DNA of 14,506 nucleotides from NCBI GenBank assembly GCA_019136175.1, contig JAGVUS010000449.1, forward strand, positions 1 through 14,506, in the 5' to 3' direction. Source of the stretch: Chloroflexota bacterium. Its GTDB lineage: Bacteria > Chloroflexota > Anaerolineae > Anaerolineales > Anaerolineaceae. The notes under the pieces are model-generated. The model was not told the DNA's origin. It did no database searches and saw only the letters and a program-made list of their open reading frames with translations. Positions 1 to 7,396 of this stretch are shown piece by piece; within the stretch, counting starts at the first letter, position 1, and every line of letters begins with the position of its first letter. The translations under genes and the position numbers were made by a program.

Positions 1-1113
1 GCATATCCAATTACACCCCAGACTCCGCTTGTTGAATATTTGGCGGAATTTGCTGCTGATGGAAGGATCTCGAGCAGCGTTTGTGAAGTGGAATCGGAAT
101 TATCGGCAATGAGTGTTCTTACTGGCGCTTCATTGGCAGGTTCCCGAACATTTACGGCAACATCCTCACAGGGTCTTGCACTAATGTATGAGCCTTATTT
201 CCGGGCTTCTACCCTTCGTCTCCCGGTTGTCATGGCAATTGCCAACCGTGAAATGATCTCTCCCCAGACATTGTGGGGAGGCCCCCAAGACTCTCTTACC
301 GTGCGTGATGCAGGCTGGCTGCAACTGTACGTTGAGGATAACCAGGAAATTTTGGATTCCATTATTATGGCATTCCGATTGGCTGAAGACCCACGTGTCT
401 TGTTGCCCATGAATGTGTGCTACGACGGCTTTTACCTTTCCCATAGTGCCGAAAGGGTGGAGATTCCATCCCAAGAACTGGTGGATGCTTTTATTCCAGA
501 GTATCAACCCCAGCATATTATCTTGGATCCAAAACGTCCCATGGCTGTTGATCCTTTGACGAATGGGTACCTGCTGACTGAATACCGGATGAAGCATATG
601 ATGGCACAGCAGAATGCACTCAAGTTGATTGACGAACTGGATCAGGAATTTGGGAAAATGTTTGGACGGGAATATGGGGGAAGTATTGAAACATATTTTT
701 GCGAAGATGCTGATTTTATATTGGTGACAATGGGGTCCATGACGGGAGCTGCCAAGGATTGTGTGGATCTTGCCCGGGAACAAGGAATACCGATTGGATT
801 ACTCAAGGTTCGAATGGTTCGACCCTTCCCGGCAGCCAGAATTGCTGCAGTTCTCAAAGGAAAACGGGCATATGGTGTGATTGATCGCAATGTGTCATTT
901 GGATGGAATACTGGGATCATCTACCAGGAGATCTGTGCATCAATGTATCGCTCAAATCAAAATGTATTGAATGTACCGTTCATCTGTGGTTTGGGCGGAG
1001 AAGATATTACAAAAGCACATATCAATTATGCCATTCAAAAGATCCAGGAACGTGCCGAAGGAAAAATTTCACAGGACACGATCTGGTTGAACCGTGAAGT
1101 TGAAATCGTTTAG
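1..1113 (+). CDS. porA: 2-oxoacid:ferredoxin oxidoreductase alpha subunit (PorA type), 5' end missing
   Basis: This subunit belongs to the enzyme that oxidatively decarboxylates pyruvate or a related 2-oxoacid, with CoA and oxidised ferredoxin, to acyl-CoA, CO2 and reduced ferredoxin. The frame is open from base 1 and starts with AYPITPQTPLVEYLAEF, the N-terminal PITP-type motif of PorA. The gene therefore begins just upstream of the window, and the in-frame TTG at 40 is internal. Further PorA signatures are EVESELSAMSVLTGAS, TFTATSSQGLALMYEP, a VRDAGWLQLY segment and RMVRPFPAARI in the C-terminal domain. The stretch after NRE reads WGGPQDSLTVRD. PorA proteins I remember have an NIW-D-H-x-D type sequence there, which may bear on substrate choice (2-oxobutyrate or a branched acid rather than pyruvate); that is inference. 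The beta gene follows after 15 bases. Gamma and delta subunits are not in the window and may lie upstream. Confidence 0.93.
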   Translation, partial: AYPITPQTPLVEYLAEFAADGRISSSVCEVESELSAMSVLTGASLAGSRTFTATSSQGLALMYEPYFRASTLRLPVVMAIANREMISPQTLWGGPQDSLTVRDAGWLQLYVEDNQEILDSIIMAFRLAEDPRVLLPMNVCYDGFYLSHSAERVEIPSQELVDAFIPEYQPQHIILDPKRPMAVDPLTNGYLLTEYRMKHMMAQQNALKLIDELDQEFGKMFGREYGGSIETYFCEDADFILVTMGSMTGAAKDCVDLAREQGIPIGLLKVRMVRPFPAARIAAVLKGKRAYGVIDRNVSFGWNTGIIYQEICASMYRSNQNVLNVPFICGLGGEDITKAHINYAIQKIQERAEGKISQDTIWLNREVEIV

Positions 1114-1128
1114 GTCAGGAGATATACC

Positions 1129-2031
1129 ATGAATCTAATTGATAAACTGGCGACTTGGGAAGATCAAATTTCTCCTGGAATTTCTGCATGCGTCGGTTGC
1201 AATGTAGAGCTTACACTCCGCACCTGCATGAAGGTGATGGGTCCGAATACCATCTTTGCTATTCCCCCGGGATGCATGGGAGGCGTAGGGGTGGTTGGTT
1301 GGGATAAAAAGTCTGGTGCCAAGACACCTGTGTTTTTCCCGCTTCTAGATAATGTGGCTTCCATGTTGGCAGGAATTAAGTTGCATTATGAACATATCGG
1401 GCGGGATGTGAATGTTGTAGCATTTGCCGGAGATGGCGCAACAGTTGATGCAGGTATGCAGTGTCTGTCAGGGGCTGCAGAACGTGGCGATAAGATTATC
1501 TATATTTGCTATGACAATGAAGGCTACATGAATACCGGTTATCAGAGAAGTGGATCCACCACAAAAGGTGCCTGGACATCCACAACTCCAGTAAACCATT
1601 CGGGACAGGGTGGGAAACGGCAAAATAAAAAAGACTTTCCACTGATCATGGCAATGCACGACATTCCCTATATGGCAACGATGAATCCGGCATACATACC
1701 GGACATGGTTAGGAAATTGGAGAAAGCCAAGGAAATTAAAACCGGGCTTGTCTACCTGCATGTTTATAACCCTTGTGTTACTGGGTGGGGTTTCCAATCG
1801 GATTTCTCTATCGAGGTGTCACGGCTTGCGGTGGAATCCAATTTCGCGCCATTGTATGAAGTGGAGAATGGCAAATTTAAGATGTCTGTTGAAATCAGAA
1901 ACCCCAAACCGGTTAAGGAATTCCTCAGCAGGTTTAAAAAGTTCAGCCATTTGACTGACGAGGATATACAAGAATTACAAGAATGGACAGATTTCAAGAT
2001 TAACCGTCTAAAACATCTCTGCACACTTTAA
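1129..2031 (+). CDS. porB: 2-oxoacid:ferredoxin oxidoreductase beta subunit (PorB type)
   Basis: This is the thiamine-diphosphate and [4Fe-4S]-binding catalytic subunit (300 aa), partner of the alpha subunit just upstream. Visible motifs are Cys21 and Cys24 in ACVGC, Cys49 in PPGCMGG and Cys216 in NPCVTGW. These are the four cysteines expected to hold the cluster next to the cofactor. The thiamine-diphosphate motif starts at GDG (101-103, AGDGATVDAG) and runs to YDNEGYMNTG near 125-135. The segment QRSGSTTKGAWTSTTP matches PorB closely. The length agrees with archaeal and bacterial PorB of about 300 aa. The start is supported by AGGAG at 1117-1121, 7 bases before the ATG. Cytoplasmic; its electrons would leave through a ferredoxin or a delta subunit not seen here. 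Confidence 0.94.
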   Translation: MNLIDKLATWEDQISPGISACVGCNVELTLRTCMKVMGPNTIFAIPPGCMGGVGVVGWDKKSGAKTPVFFPLLDNVASMLAGIKLHYEHIGRDVNVVAFAGDGATVDAGMQCLSGAAERGDKIIYICYDNEGYMNTGYQRSGSTTKGAWTSTTPVNHSGQGGKRQNKKDFPLIMAMHDIPYMATMNPAYIPDMVRKLEKAKEIKTGLVYLHVYNPCVTGWGFQSDFSIEVSRLAVESNFAPLYEVENGKFKMSVEIRNPKPVKEFLSRFKKFSHLTDEDIQELQEWTDFKINRLKHLCTL

Positions 2032-2069
2032 TGGACAGGATCAATCACGTAGAGGAGTGAAATTCTAAG

Positions 2070-3524
2070 ATGACAGAACACGAGCTGAATGGATTATTTC
2101 AACCAAAGGGAATTGCTGTTATTGGTGCGTCAAATAATCCATTAAAAGCTGGATGCATCATTATCAATAATATGATCAAGGGGAAATTTCCAGGCAAGTT
2201 GTACCCCGTAAATCAATCGGAGGAAAATGTTGCAGGGCTGAACACTTATGCCCGGCTGTCTGATATTGACGATGTCGTGGAATTGGTTGTATTGATTACG
2301 CCGGCTTCCGCCATTTATTCCATCATGGATGACCTTGATGAACGGATGGCGAGCAAAAATGATGTGCGGTTTATTGTATGTGCTGCGGCTGATTATGCTG
2401 AAACCAAAACGGAAGAAGGGATCAAGCGCCAAGAGCGGTTGATGCAAGCCAAGGATAAGTATGGAATCCGAATTATCGGTCCCAATTGTATTGGTGTGAT
2501 TGATACGGTGAGCCGGGTAAATACAACTTTTGTGGATACGGGTGTTTCGGAAGATCGATTTGGTCCTCCTGGAGGGATCTCCTTTATTTCGCAGAGTGGG
2601 TCAGTAGCCGCATCCATTCTGGCATGGGGAGCGTCCAAGGTTATTGGTATCCGCTACAACAAATTCATCTCGGTTGGAAATATGGCGGATATTGATTTCA
2701 TTGATCTGCTCGAATTCCTTGAGCAGGATCCCTCAACAAAAGTGATTGGTATTTATATGGAGGGTTACCAGAACGGTAAACAATTGATAAAGGTCATGGG
2801 AAGAATTGCCCGAAAGAAGCCCATCATTATATTGAAAGTGGGGCGAAGTAGTAAAGGAAGTGTTGCGGCAAACTCGCACACCAGTTCCATGTCTGGTTCG
2901 GATAAGGTTTATGATGCTGCTTTTCGGCAATATGGAATCCTTCGTGTGGAAGACCTTTGGGAATTATTGGATACCCTGCAGGCATTCGACAAAATGCGAT
3001 TGCCAGATGGAAATCGATTGTTTGTCTTAACCCAGGCAGGGGGACCGGGGATTTATTGCTCTGACGAAATCAGCAAGTACGATTTCATTGAAACCCCCAT
3101 GGTTTCGGAGAACACGAAAAATCAACTGAAGGAAACGATGCCACGGATGGCAGCCATCTGTGTTCCTGAAGGATATGCCGACATTACAGCATCTGCAACA
3201 ATCCGGCAGCATTGCGATTCCCTTCGTTATGTCTTAATGGATCCTTCTGTTGACGGCGTTTGTTTTATCACGGTTGTAACCCCATTTTTGCCGTCCGCTC
3301 AATTGGGGAAAGAATTGTCAGATACTTATTGGAGTCTGGATGAAAAATACAGAAAGCCGGTTTATTTCTGTATTATGGCTGGTGAGGCGGTCATACCATG
3401 CCGCAGGGAGCTGGAACAAACCGGTTTGGTGACGTTTGACTCTCCAACAGAGGCAGTGAAAGCTGCCAAAAATATGATTATTTACAATATGAAACGAGAG
3501 AAAGAAACACAGACAGGTCAATGA
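2070..3524 (+). CDS. acdA: ADP-forming acyl-CoA synthetase, alpha subunit
   Basis: This is the alpha subunit (484 aa) of the NDP-forming acyl-CoA synthetase that converts acyl-CoA, ADP and phosphate to free acid, CoA and ATP. It conserves energy by substrate-level phosphorylation. An N-terminal CoA-binding Rossmann domain shows IAVIGASNNPLKAG near residues 15-30, followed by two succinyl-CoA-ligase-like domains (FISQSGSVAASILAWG, then LTQAGGPGIYCSDE). His270 in the NSHTSSMSGS segment is the expected phosphohistidine. Family members more often read SHTGxLAG at this place. The size fits the separate alpha chain of archaeal Acd. GAGGAG at 2052-2057 is the likely ribosome site, with a rather long spacing of 12 bases. 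The stop overlaps the beta start in ATGA. Placement after porAB makes its substrate the acyl-CoA made by that enzyme. Confidence 0.9.
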   Translation: MTEHELNGLFQPKGIAVIGASNNPLKAGCIIINNMIKGKFPGKLYPVNQSEENVAGLNTYARLSDIDDVVELVVLITPASAIYSIMDDLDERMASKNDVRFIVCAAADYAETKTEEGIKRQERLMQAKDKYGIRIIGPNCIGVIDTVSRVNTTFVDTGVSEDRFGPPGGISFISQSGSVAASILAWGASKVIGIRYNKFISVGNMADIDFIDLLEFLEQDPSTKVIGIYMEGYQNGKQLIKVMGRIARKKPIIILKVGRSSKGSVAANSHTSSMSGSDKVYDAAFRQYGILRVEDLWELLDTLQAFDKMRLPDGNRLFVLTQAGGPGIYCSDEISKYDFIETPMVSENTKNQLKETMPRMAAICVPEGYADITASATIRQHCDSLRYVLMDPSVDGVCFITVVTPFLPSAQLGKELSDTYWSLDEKYRKPVYFCIMAGEAVIPCRRELEQTGLVTFDSPTEAVKAAKNMIIYNMKREKETQTGQ

Positions 3525-4189
3525 TGTCAACATTTGTACTTGATGAAGTGGAAGCTGGCAACTTATTAAGCTCATACGGAATCCCGATGGCGAAGACGGT
3601 AATTTGCGAGTCGTTCAATGAATTGGATGCAATTGCCAGGGATGTCACATTTCCGGTTGTGATGAAGATCCTTTCACCGGATATTCTTCATAAAACAGAT
3701 GCGGGGGCGGTAATTTTGGGCATCAGTAGCCTAGATGGAATGAGCAAAGCTTACCAGACAATCCTCATGAATGTAACAACAAACTGCCCGGAAGCGCTCA
3801 TCAAGGGTGTGATTGTTCAGGAGATGCAATCCAAGGGATTGGAATTAATCTTTGGGGTCAATCGTGACGCTCAGTTTGGCCATGTCCTCCTGTTTGGAAT
3901 TGGCGGTATATATGTGGAAATCCTGAATGCGGTGAGTATGAGGCTTGCTCCACTGACTCGGTTGGATGCTCTTGAAATGATCCGTGAGACGCCTTTGGGA
4001 AAGGTGTTTCAGGGGGCGCGGGGTGCCAGGTATAACGAAGAAGAGGTCATTCAAGTTCTACTAAATCTTTCCAGGTTGGTCCAGGAACACCCGGAAATTA
4101 TTGAAATTGACATCAATCCGTTTCTTGTTTATGAACACGGTAAAACGGGCTGCGGGGTTGATGCGTTGATTCTCTGCGAAAAGGATTAA
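3521..4189 (+). CDS. acdB: ADP-forming acyl-CoA synthetase, beta subunit (ATP-grasp)
   Basis: This is the nucleotide-binding beta chain (222 aa), close to the usual length of about 230 aa. It is an ATP-grasp protein: LLSSYGIPMAKT at the N terminus, FPVVMKILSPDILHKTDAGAV in the middle, IVQEMQSKGLELIFGVNRD, and the C-terminal EIDINPFLVYEHG, where acidic and Asn residues bind magnesium and nucleotide. His57 in HKTDAG is the second histidine that relays phosphate from the alpha-chain phosphohistidine to ADP in the archaeal enzyme. The ATG sits in a 4-base ATGA overlap with the alpha gene, implying translational coupling and equal production. A second ATG follows immediately at 3524, so the start is uncertain by one residue. 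Confidence 0.91.
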   Translation: MMSTFVLDEVEAGNLLSSYGIPMAKTVICESFNELDAIARDVTFPVVMKILSPDILHKTDAGAVILGISSLDGMSKAYQTILMNVTTNCPEALIKGVIVQEMQSKGLELIFGVNRDAQFGHVLLFGIGGIYVEILNAVSMRLAPLTRLDALEMIRETPLGKVFQGARGARYNEEEVIQVLLNLSRLVQEHPEIIEIDINPFLVYEHGKTGCGVDALILCEKD

Positions 4190-4204
4190 TCCAACAAGGT
4201 ATTC

Positions 4205-5152
4205 ATGTCTTTATCCAATCTCACTCCAGTATTTGAATCCATTCCAATGGGCTATCCAATTGGTAAAAAAGTATTGCTGAAAATGGAGTGCTTTCAGGAA
4301 GCAGGCTCTTTTAAGATCCGCGGCGTGGGAAAAGTATGTGAACTTCTGAAACGCCAGGGTTGCCAAAGGTATGTATGTCCCTCCGGGGGAAATGCTGGTT
4401 TTGCGGTTGCCTGGGCTGGTAGAAAATTGGGTGTTCGATCCACAATTGTGATGCCGGAAGGTGCATCGATTGAAGCCCAGGATGCCATTCGAATGTTGGA
4501 CGGTGAAGTTATTGTCCATGGTGAAACCTGGTATCAATCGAACGATTTGGCAATGGAAATTGCCGGCCGGGAAATGTTCACGGAATACGTATCTCCCTAC
4601 GAAAACCCGGTCCTGTGGACTGGTTACAGCACCATGGTTGATGAAATTGTCAATCAATGTGAAAAGCCAGATACCATTGTATTGTCCATTGGCGGCGGTG
4701 GTTTAATGTGCGGTTTGATTGAGGGGTTGGATCGTCATCATTGGGGAGACATCCCCATAATTGGATGCGGCACATTTGGAGCCAATGCCTTTGCTGCTTC
4801 GATGGAGGCTGATAAATTAATCCGGCTTGATAGAGTAACCAGCATGGTTACCTGTATCAGTGCGGAGGTAATTACAGAGAAAGTGATGGAATATCGTCGG
4901 AATCACCGCTTGATTCCATATTTAACAACGGATTATGCTGCCATGTGTGCATGTGAGCGCTTTCTGGATGATCATCGCGTTTTGGTCGATCCTGCTTGTG
5001 GGGTTGCACTATCAGCTGTTTATAGTAACTCACCCATACTTGGTGATGCCCAATCCATCCTGGTGATTGTCTGTGGTGGGGTGGGTGTCAAGCGAGAAAA
5101 ACTGGAGATCTGGAAGCGGCAAGCAGCAGAAAATTTGGAAAAGGAGATGTAA
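4205..5152 (+). CDS. PLP-dependent L-serine/L-threonine dehydratase, animal SDS type
   Basis: This fold-type-II PLP enzyme (315 aa) would deaminate L-serine to pyruvate or L-threonine to 2-oxobutyrate, releasing ammonia through an enamine intermediate. Lys37 in AGSFKIRG forms the Schiff base. SGGNAG at about 60-65 binds the substrate carboxylate, GGGGLMCG at 163-170 binds the cofactor phosphate, and Cys290 in VIVCGG lies by the pyridine nitrogen. The run RFLDDHRVLVDPACGVALSA and the segment WGDIPIIGCGTFGAN closely resemble, from memory, mammalian serine dehydratase rather than IlvA or TdcB. No C-terminal ACT regulatory domain is present, so feedback by isoleucine is unlikely. The weak site AAGGT at 4196-4200 precedes the ATG by only 4 bases. 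The product fits the oxidoreductase encoded upstream. A related ammonia-lyase activity remains possible. Confidence 0.86.
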   Translation: MSLSNLTPVFESIPMGYPIGKKVLLKMECFQEAGSFKIRGVGKVCELLKRQGCQRYVCPSGGNAGFAVAWAGRKLGVRSTIVMPEGASIEAQDAIRMLDGEVIVHGETWYQSNDLAMEIAGREMFTEYVSPYENPVLWTGYSTMVDEIVNQCEKPDTIVLSIGGGGLMCGLIEGLDRHHWGDIPIIGCGTFGANAFAASMEADKLIRLDRVTSMVTCISAEVITEKVMEYRRNHRLIPYLTTDYAAMCACERFLDDHRVLVDPACGVALSAVYSNSPILGDAQSILVIVCGGVGVKREKLEIWKRQAAENLEKEM

Positions 5153-5532
5153 TGAATAAAAAGGTGGTGAACCTCCCGGATAGTGTGCCTACTGCACCGT
5201 ACTCTCCAGCTGTCGTGGTGGGTAATCTGGTTTTTGTTGCCGGTCAGGTTGGCTTCGATCCGGTGAAAAGGCACTTTTACGGTATGGATATCATGTCCCA
5301 GACGAGGGGCACACTTCAAAATTTAAAAACTGTATTGGAGTGTGCAGGCACTAATATGCAAAACGTTGTAAAAACTACCATCTATCTTACCAATCTCGCT
5401 GATTTTGAGATCGTTAATCAAATTTATTCTGAATATTTCCCTGAGGAACCCCCAGCAAGAAGTTGTGTCCAGGTTGTTGCCATTGCACATGGTGCATTGA
5501 TTGAAATTGAAGCAATCGCCACCATTGGATAG
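5152..5532 (+). CDS. ridA: RidA-family reactive enamine/imine deaminase
   Basis: This is a 126-aa RidA (YjgF/YER057c/UK114) protein. The family forms trimers with active sites at subunit interfaces and hydrolyses 2-aminoacrylate and 2-aminocrotonate, the unstable products of serine and threonine dehydratases, to 2-oxoacids. Typical features are SPAVVVGNLVFVAGQVG near the N terminus, VVKTTIYLTNLADF, Arg103 in PARSCVQV (equivalent to the essential Arg105 of E. coli RidA) and Glu120 in IEIEAIA. The start codon shares one base with the stop of the dehydratase (TAATG) and has AAGGAG at 5141-5146, so the two genes are tightly coupled. That context makes the deaminase role likely rather than one of the other Rid functions. 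Confidence 0.93.
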   Translation: MNKKVVNLPDSVPTAPYSPAVVVGNLVFVAGQVGFDPVKRHFYGMDIMSQTRGTLQNLKTVLECAGTNMQNVVKTTIYLTNLADFEIVNQIYSEYFPEEPPARSCVQVVAIAHGALIEIEAIATIG

Positions 5533-5561
5533 CAATGAATTTCGGGTTGAAGTGAATTTCC

Positions 5562-5580
5562 CAACAGTGCACTACTGTTG
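5562..5580. promoter_or_regulatory. 19-bp inverted repeat in the ridA-dppA gap
   Basis: CAACAGT and ACTGTTG form perfect 7-bp arms around a 5-base centre (GCACT). The centre extends to the self-complementary octamer AGTGCACT. The repeat lies 29 bases after the ridA stop and 146 bases before the binding-protein gene. No T-run follows, so a simple terminator is unlikely. An operator or a weak RNA hairpin between two operon segments is more plausible. The rest of 5533-5726 holds no gene I can support; a purine-rich stretch and the strong ribosome site of the next gene are all I see. Confidence 0.45.
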
Positions 5581-5726
5581 TGAGAGGAGAAGTGAAGGCA
5601 AAGTATCAGAAACCAATACTGGTAGGGGAAGAAACCGAAAAGGAGGCGCATTATCGAAAGGTCCGTACTACTTAGTCTAAATTTGTTTACCCAATTCAAC
5701 GGTCAAATCTCAAAGGAGAAAATTGC

Positions 5727-7316
5727 ATGAATAAGAAAGTGTTGTCAATGATTCTTTTGGCTGTGTTGTTGCTCACAACAATGGCAGGTTGTACTACGCC
5801 TGCTGCAACGACCAGCACCACGGATGAGGCTCCTGCGAAGACAGAAACAGCATCCAAGACTGAAGATCCTGGCATTGTTGAAACACCGAAAAAAGACACC
5901 CTGACAGTTGCTTTGCCTGCAGATCCCCCGTCTCTGGATCCTGTCCTGTCTGGTGGACGTGGCTGTATGCGTGTCTTGAAGCAGATTTATGAAAACCTTG
6001 TCACTACCGATGCATCTGGAAATCCAGCCCCTGGATTGGCGGAAAGCTGGGACGTAAGTGATGATGGAACAGAATACACCTTCCATTTGAAACAAGGAGT
6101 GTTTTTCCATAACGGTGAAGAATTGAAAGCGGATGATGTTGTCTTCACAGTTGATAGAGGAAAACAATCGGCTTATCTTGGTGCAATCTGGGCTCCTGTG
6201 GATCATGCCGAAGTAATTGACGATTACACAGTAAAAGTTGTCCTGAAATACCCCTATGCAGCATTCTTGTACGCCATGGCTGGACCCGGTGGCGCAGCCA
6301 TTACCAATCGCAAGGCTGTCACGGATGCTGGAGAAGCATATGGTCAGCATGGTATTGGAACTGGTCCATATAAGGTGGTGGAATGGGTGACGGGTGACAA
6401 GGTGGTACTGGTTGCCAATGAAAATTGGCATGGTGGAAATGTGCCGATTAAAAACCTGGTCTTCAAAATCATCACGGATGCCAGCACGGCTGCCATTGCA
6501 CTCGAAAAGGGTGAGGTTGATGTTATGATTGAAGTTAATGACATTGACAAGCCCAACATCAAGGCGAATTCCGAGCTTGCTCTTTATGAAGTCCCATCGT
6601 ATCAAGTTTCATATGTGGGGATGAATAACGAGAATGAAAAGTTCTCGAATCCACTGGTTCGCCAGGCTGTTTCTTATGTAATTGATAAGGAAGGTGCCCT
6701 GCTTGCGGTAAAAGAAGGCAATGGGACCGTTGCTCAAAACTTCCTGATCAACGGTTTGTTTGGGTACGACGACAGCGTTAAAGCGCCAGACATGGATGTC
6801 GAGAAAGCAAAAGAGTTAATGGCGCAAGCCGGCGCAGCTGATGGATTTACCACCACGATCATTACGAAGGATGGTCCGGATAAGAAGCTGGCACAGGTCA
6901 TTCAAGAAAACCTGACCAAAATTAATATCACTGCTGAGATTCAGGTCTTGGAAACCAGTGCATTTACTGCTACAGCCAAAAACGGCGACTATGAAATGAT
7001 GATCAATACCTGGTCATCCCCCGTAGCTGACGCGGATTACAGCCTGTATTTCCTGTTCCATTCCTCCAATATTGGTGGCATGAACTTTGTTCGTGTAAAC
7101 AATCCGACCATTGATGAACTATTAAACAATGGGCGTACAATCAGTGATTTGGATCAGCGGCGTGCTGCTTATTCCGAATTATTGAAAGTATTGATCGAAG
7201 TCGTGCCATCCATTCCCGTCTATTTTGAGGTCTCGGCAATTGCTGCCAATGCTGAGCTTAAGGGGATTATGCCGGATCCCACAACCGAATATCGGTATGT
7301 GAATTTCTCCTGGTAA
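5727..7316 (+). CDS. dppA: Peptide/amino-acid-derivative ABC transporter, lipoprotein solute-binding protein
   Basis: This extracytoplasmic family-5 solute-binding protein (529 aa) captures the substrate for the permease encoded just downstream. The N terminus is a lipoprotein signal: MNKK, a hydrophobic stretch, then the lipobox MAGC with Cys22 as the lipid-anchored residue. A linker rich in Thr, Ala, Glu and Lys runs to about residue 55. The mature domain has the usual landmarks: TLTVALPADPPSLDP, ESWDVSDDGTEYTFHLKQGV, FHNGEELKADDVVFTVDR, GTGPYKVVEW and LVRQAVSYVIDKEGAL. Length is typical for DppA/OppA. AAAGGAG at 5712-5718, 8 bases before the ATG, indicates strong translation. The family covers di- and oligopeptides, opines, nickel and glutathione, so the ligand cannot be named from sequence. 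The neighbourhood suggests peptides or modified amino acids. Confidence 0.93.
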   Translation: MNKKVLSMILLAVLLLTTMAGCTTPAATTSTTDEAPAKTETASKTEDPGIVETPKKDTLTVALPADPPSLDPVLSGGRGCMRVLKQIYENLVTTDASGNPAPGLAESWDVSDDGTEYTFHLKQGVFFHNGEELKADDVVFTVDRGKQSAYLGAIWAPVDHAEVIDDYTVKVVLKYPYAAFLYAMAGPGGAAITNRKAVTDAGEAYGQHGIGTGPYKVVEWVTGDKVVLVANENWHGGNVPIKNLVFKIITDASTAAIALEKGEVDVMIEVNDIDKPNIKANSELALYEVPSYQVSYVGMNNENEKFSNPLVRQAVSYVIDKEGALLAVKEGNGTVAQNFLINGLFGYDDSVKAPDMDVEKAKELMAQAGAADGFTTTIITKDGPDKKLAQVIQENLTKINITAEIQVLETSAFTATAKNGDYEMMINTWSSPVADADYSLYFLFHSSNIGGMNFVRVNNPTIDELLNNGRTISDLDQRRAAYSELLKVLIEVVPSIPVYFEVSAIAANAELKGIMPDPTTEYRYVNFSW

Positions 7317-7331
7317 TCTCCAGTTTGTAAC

Positions 7332-7372
7332 GGTTCTGTTGACAATCATGAAAAGTGATTGTCAACAGAACC
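7332..7372 (+). promoter_or_regulatory. Perfect 17-bp-stem hairpin between dppA and dppB
   Basis: GGTTCTGTTGACAATCA (7332-7348) is exactly complementary to TGATTGTCAACAGAACC (7356-7372), with the 7-base loop TGAAAAG. It starts 15 bases after the binding-protein stop and ends 24 bases before the permease start. There is no run of T after it, so it is not a standard intrinsic terminator. Stable intercistronic hairpins after binding-protein genes are known to protect the upstream mRNA from 3' exonucleases and raise binding-protein levels over permease levels. That role is inferred here. A dyad operator reading is also possible, since TTGACAAT lies within each arm region. Confidence 0.8.
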
Positions 7373-7396
7373 AATTTCCAATGAGAGGTCCAACCT

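Noticed and set aside
181..783. 200-codon open frame on the minus strand inside porA
   Set aside because: It is antisense to a conserved PorA region; the translation shows no recognisable motif.
5641..5652. Strong ribosome-binding-like AGGAGG in the ridA-dppA gap, possibly for a leader peptide
   Set aside because: No ATG, GTG or TTG follows at a usable distance; only an ATT codon opens the frame, which ends by overlapping the dppA start.
5745..6605. 286-codon open frame on the minus strand inside dppA
   Set aside because: It lies wholly antisense to a clear solute-binding protein, has Cys/His/Arg-rich composition typical of a shadow frame, and shows no domain or ribosome site.
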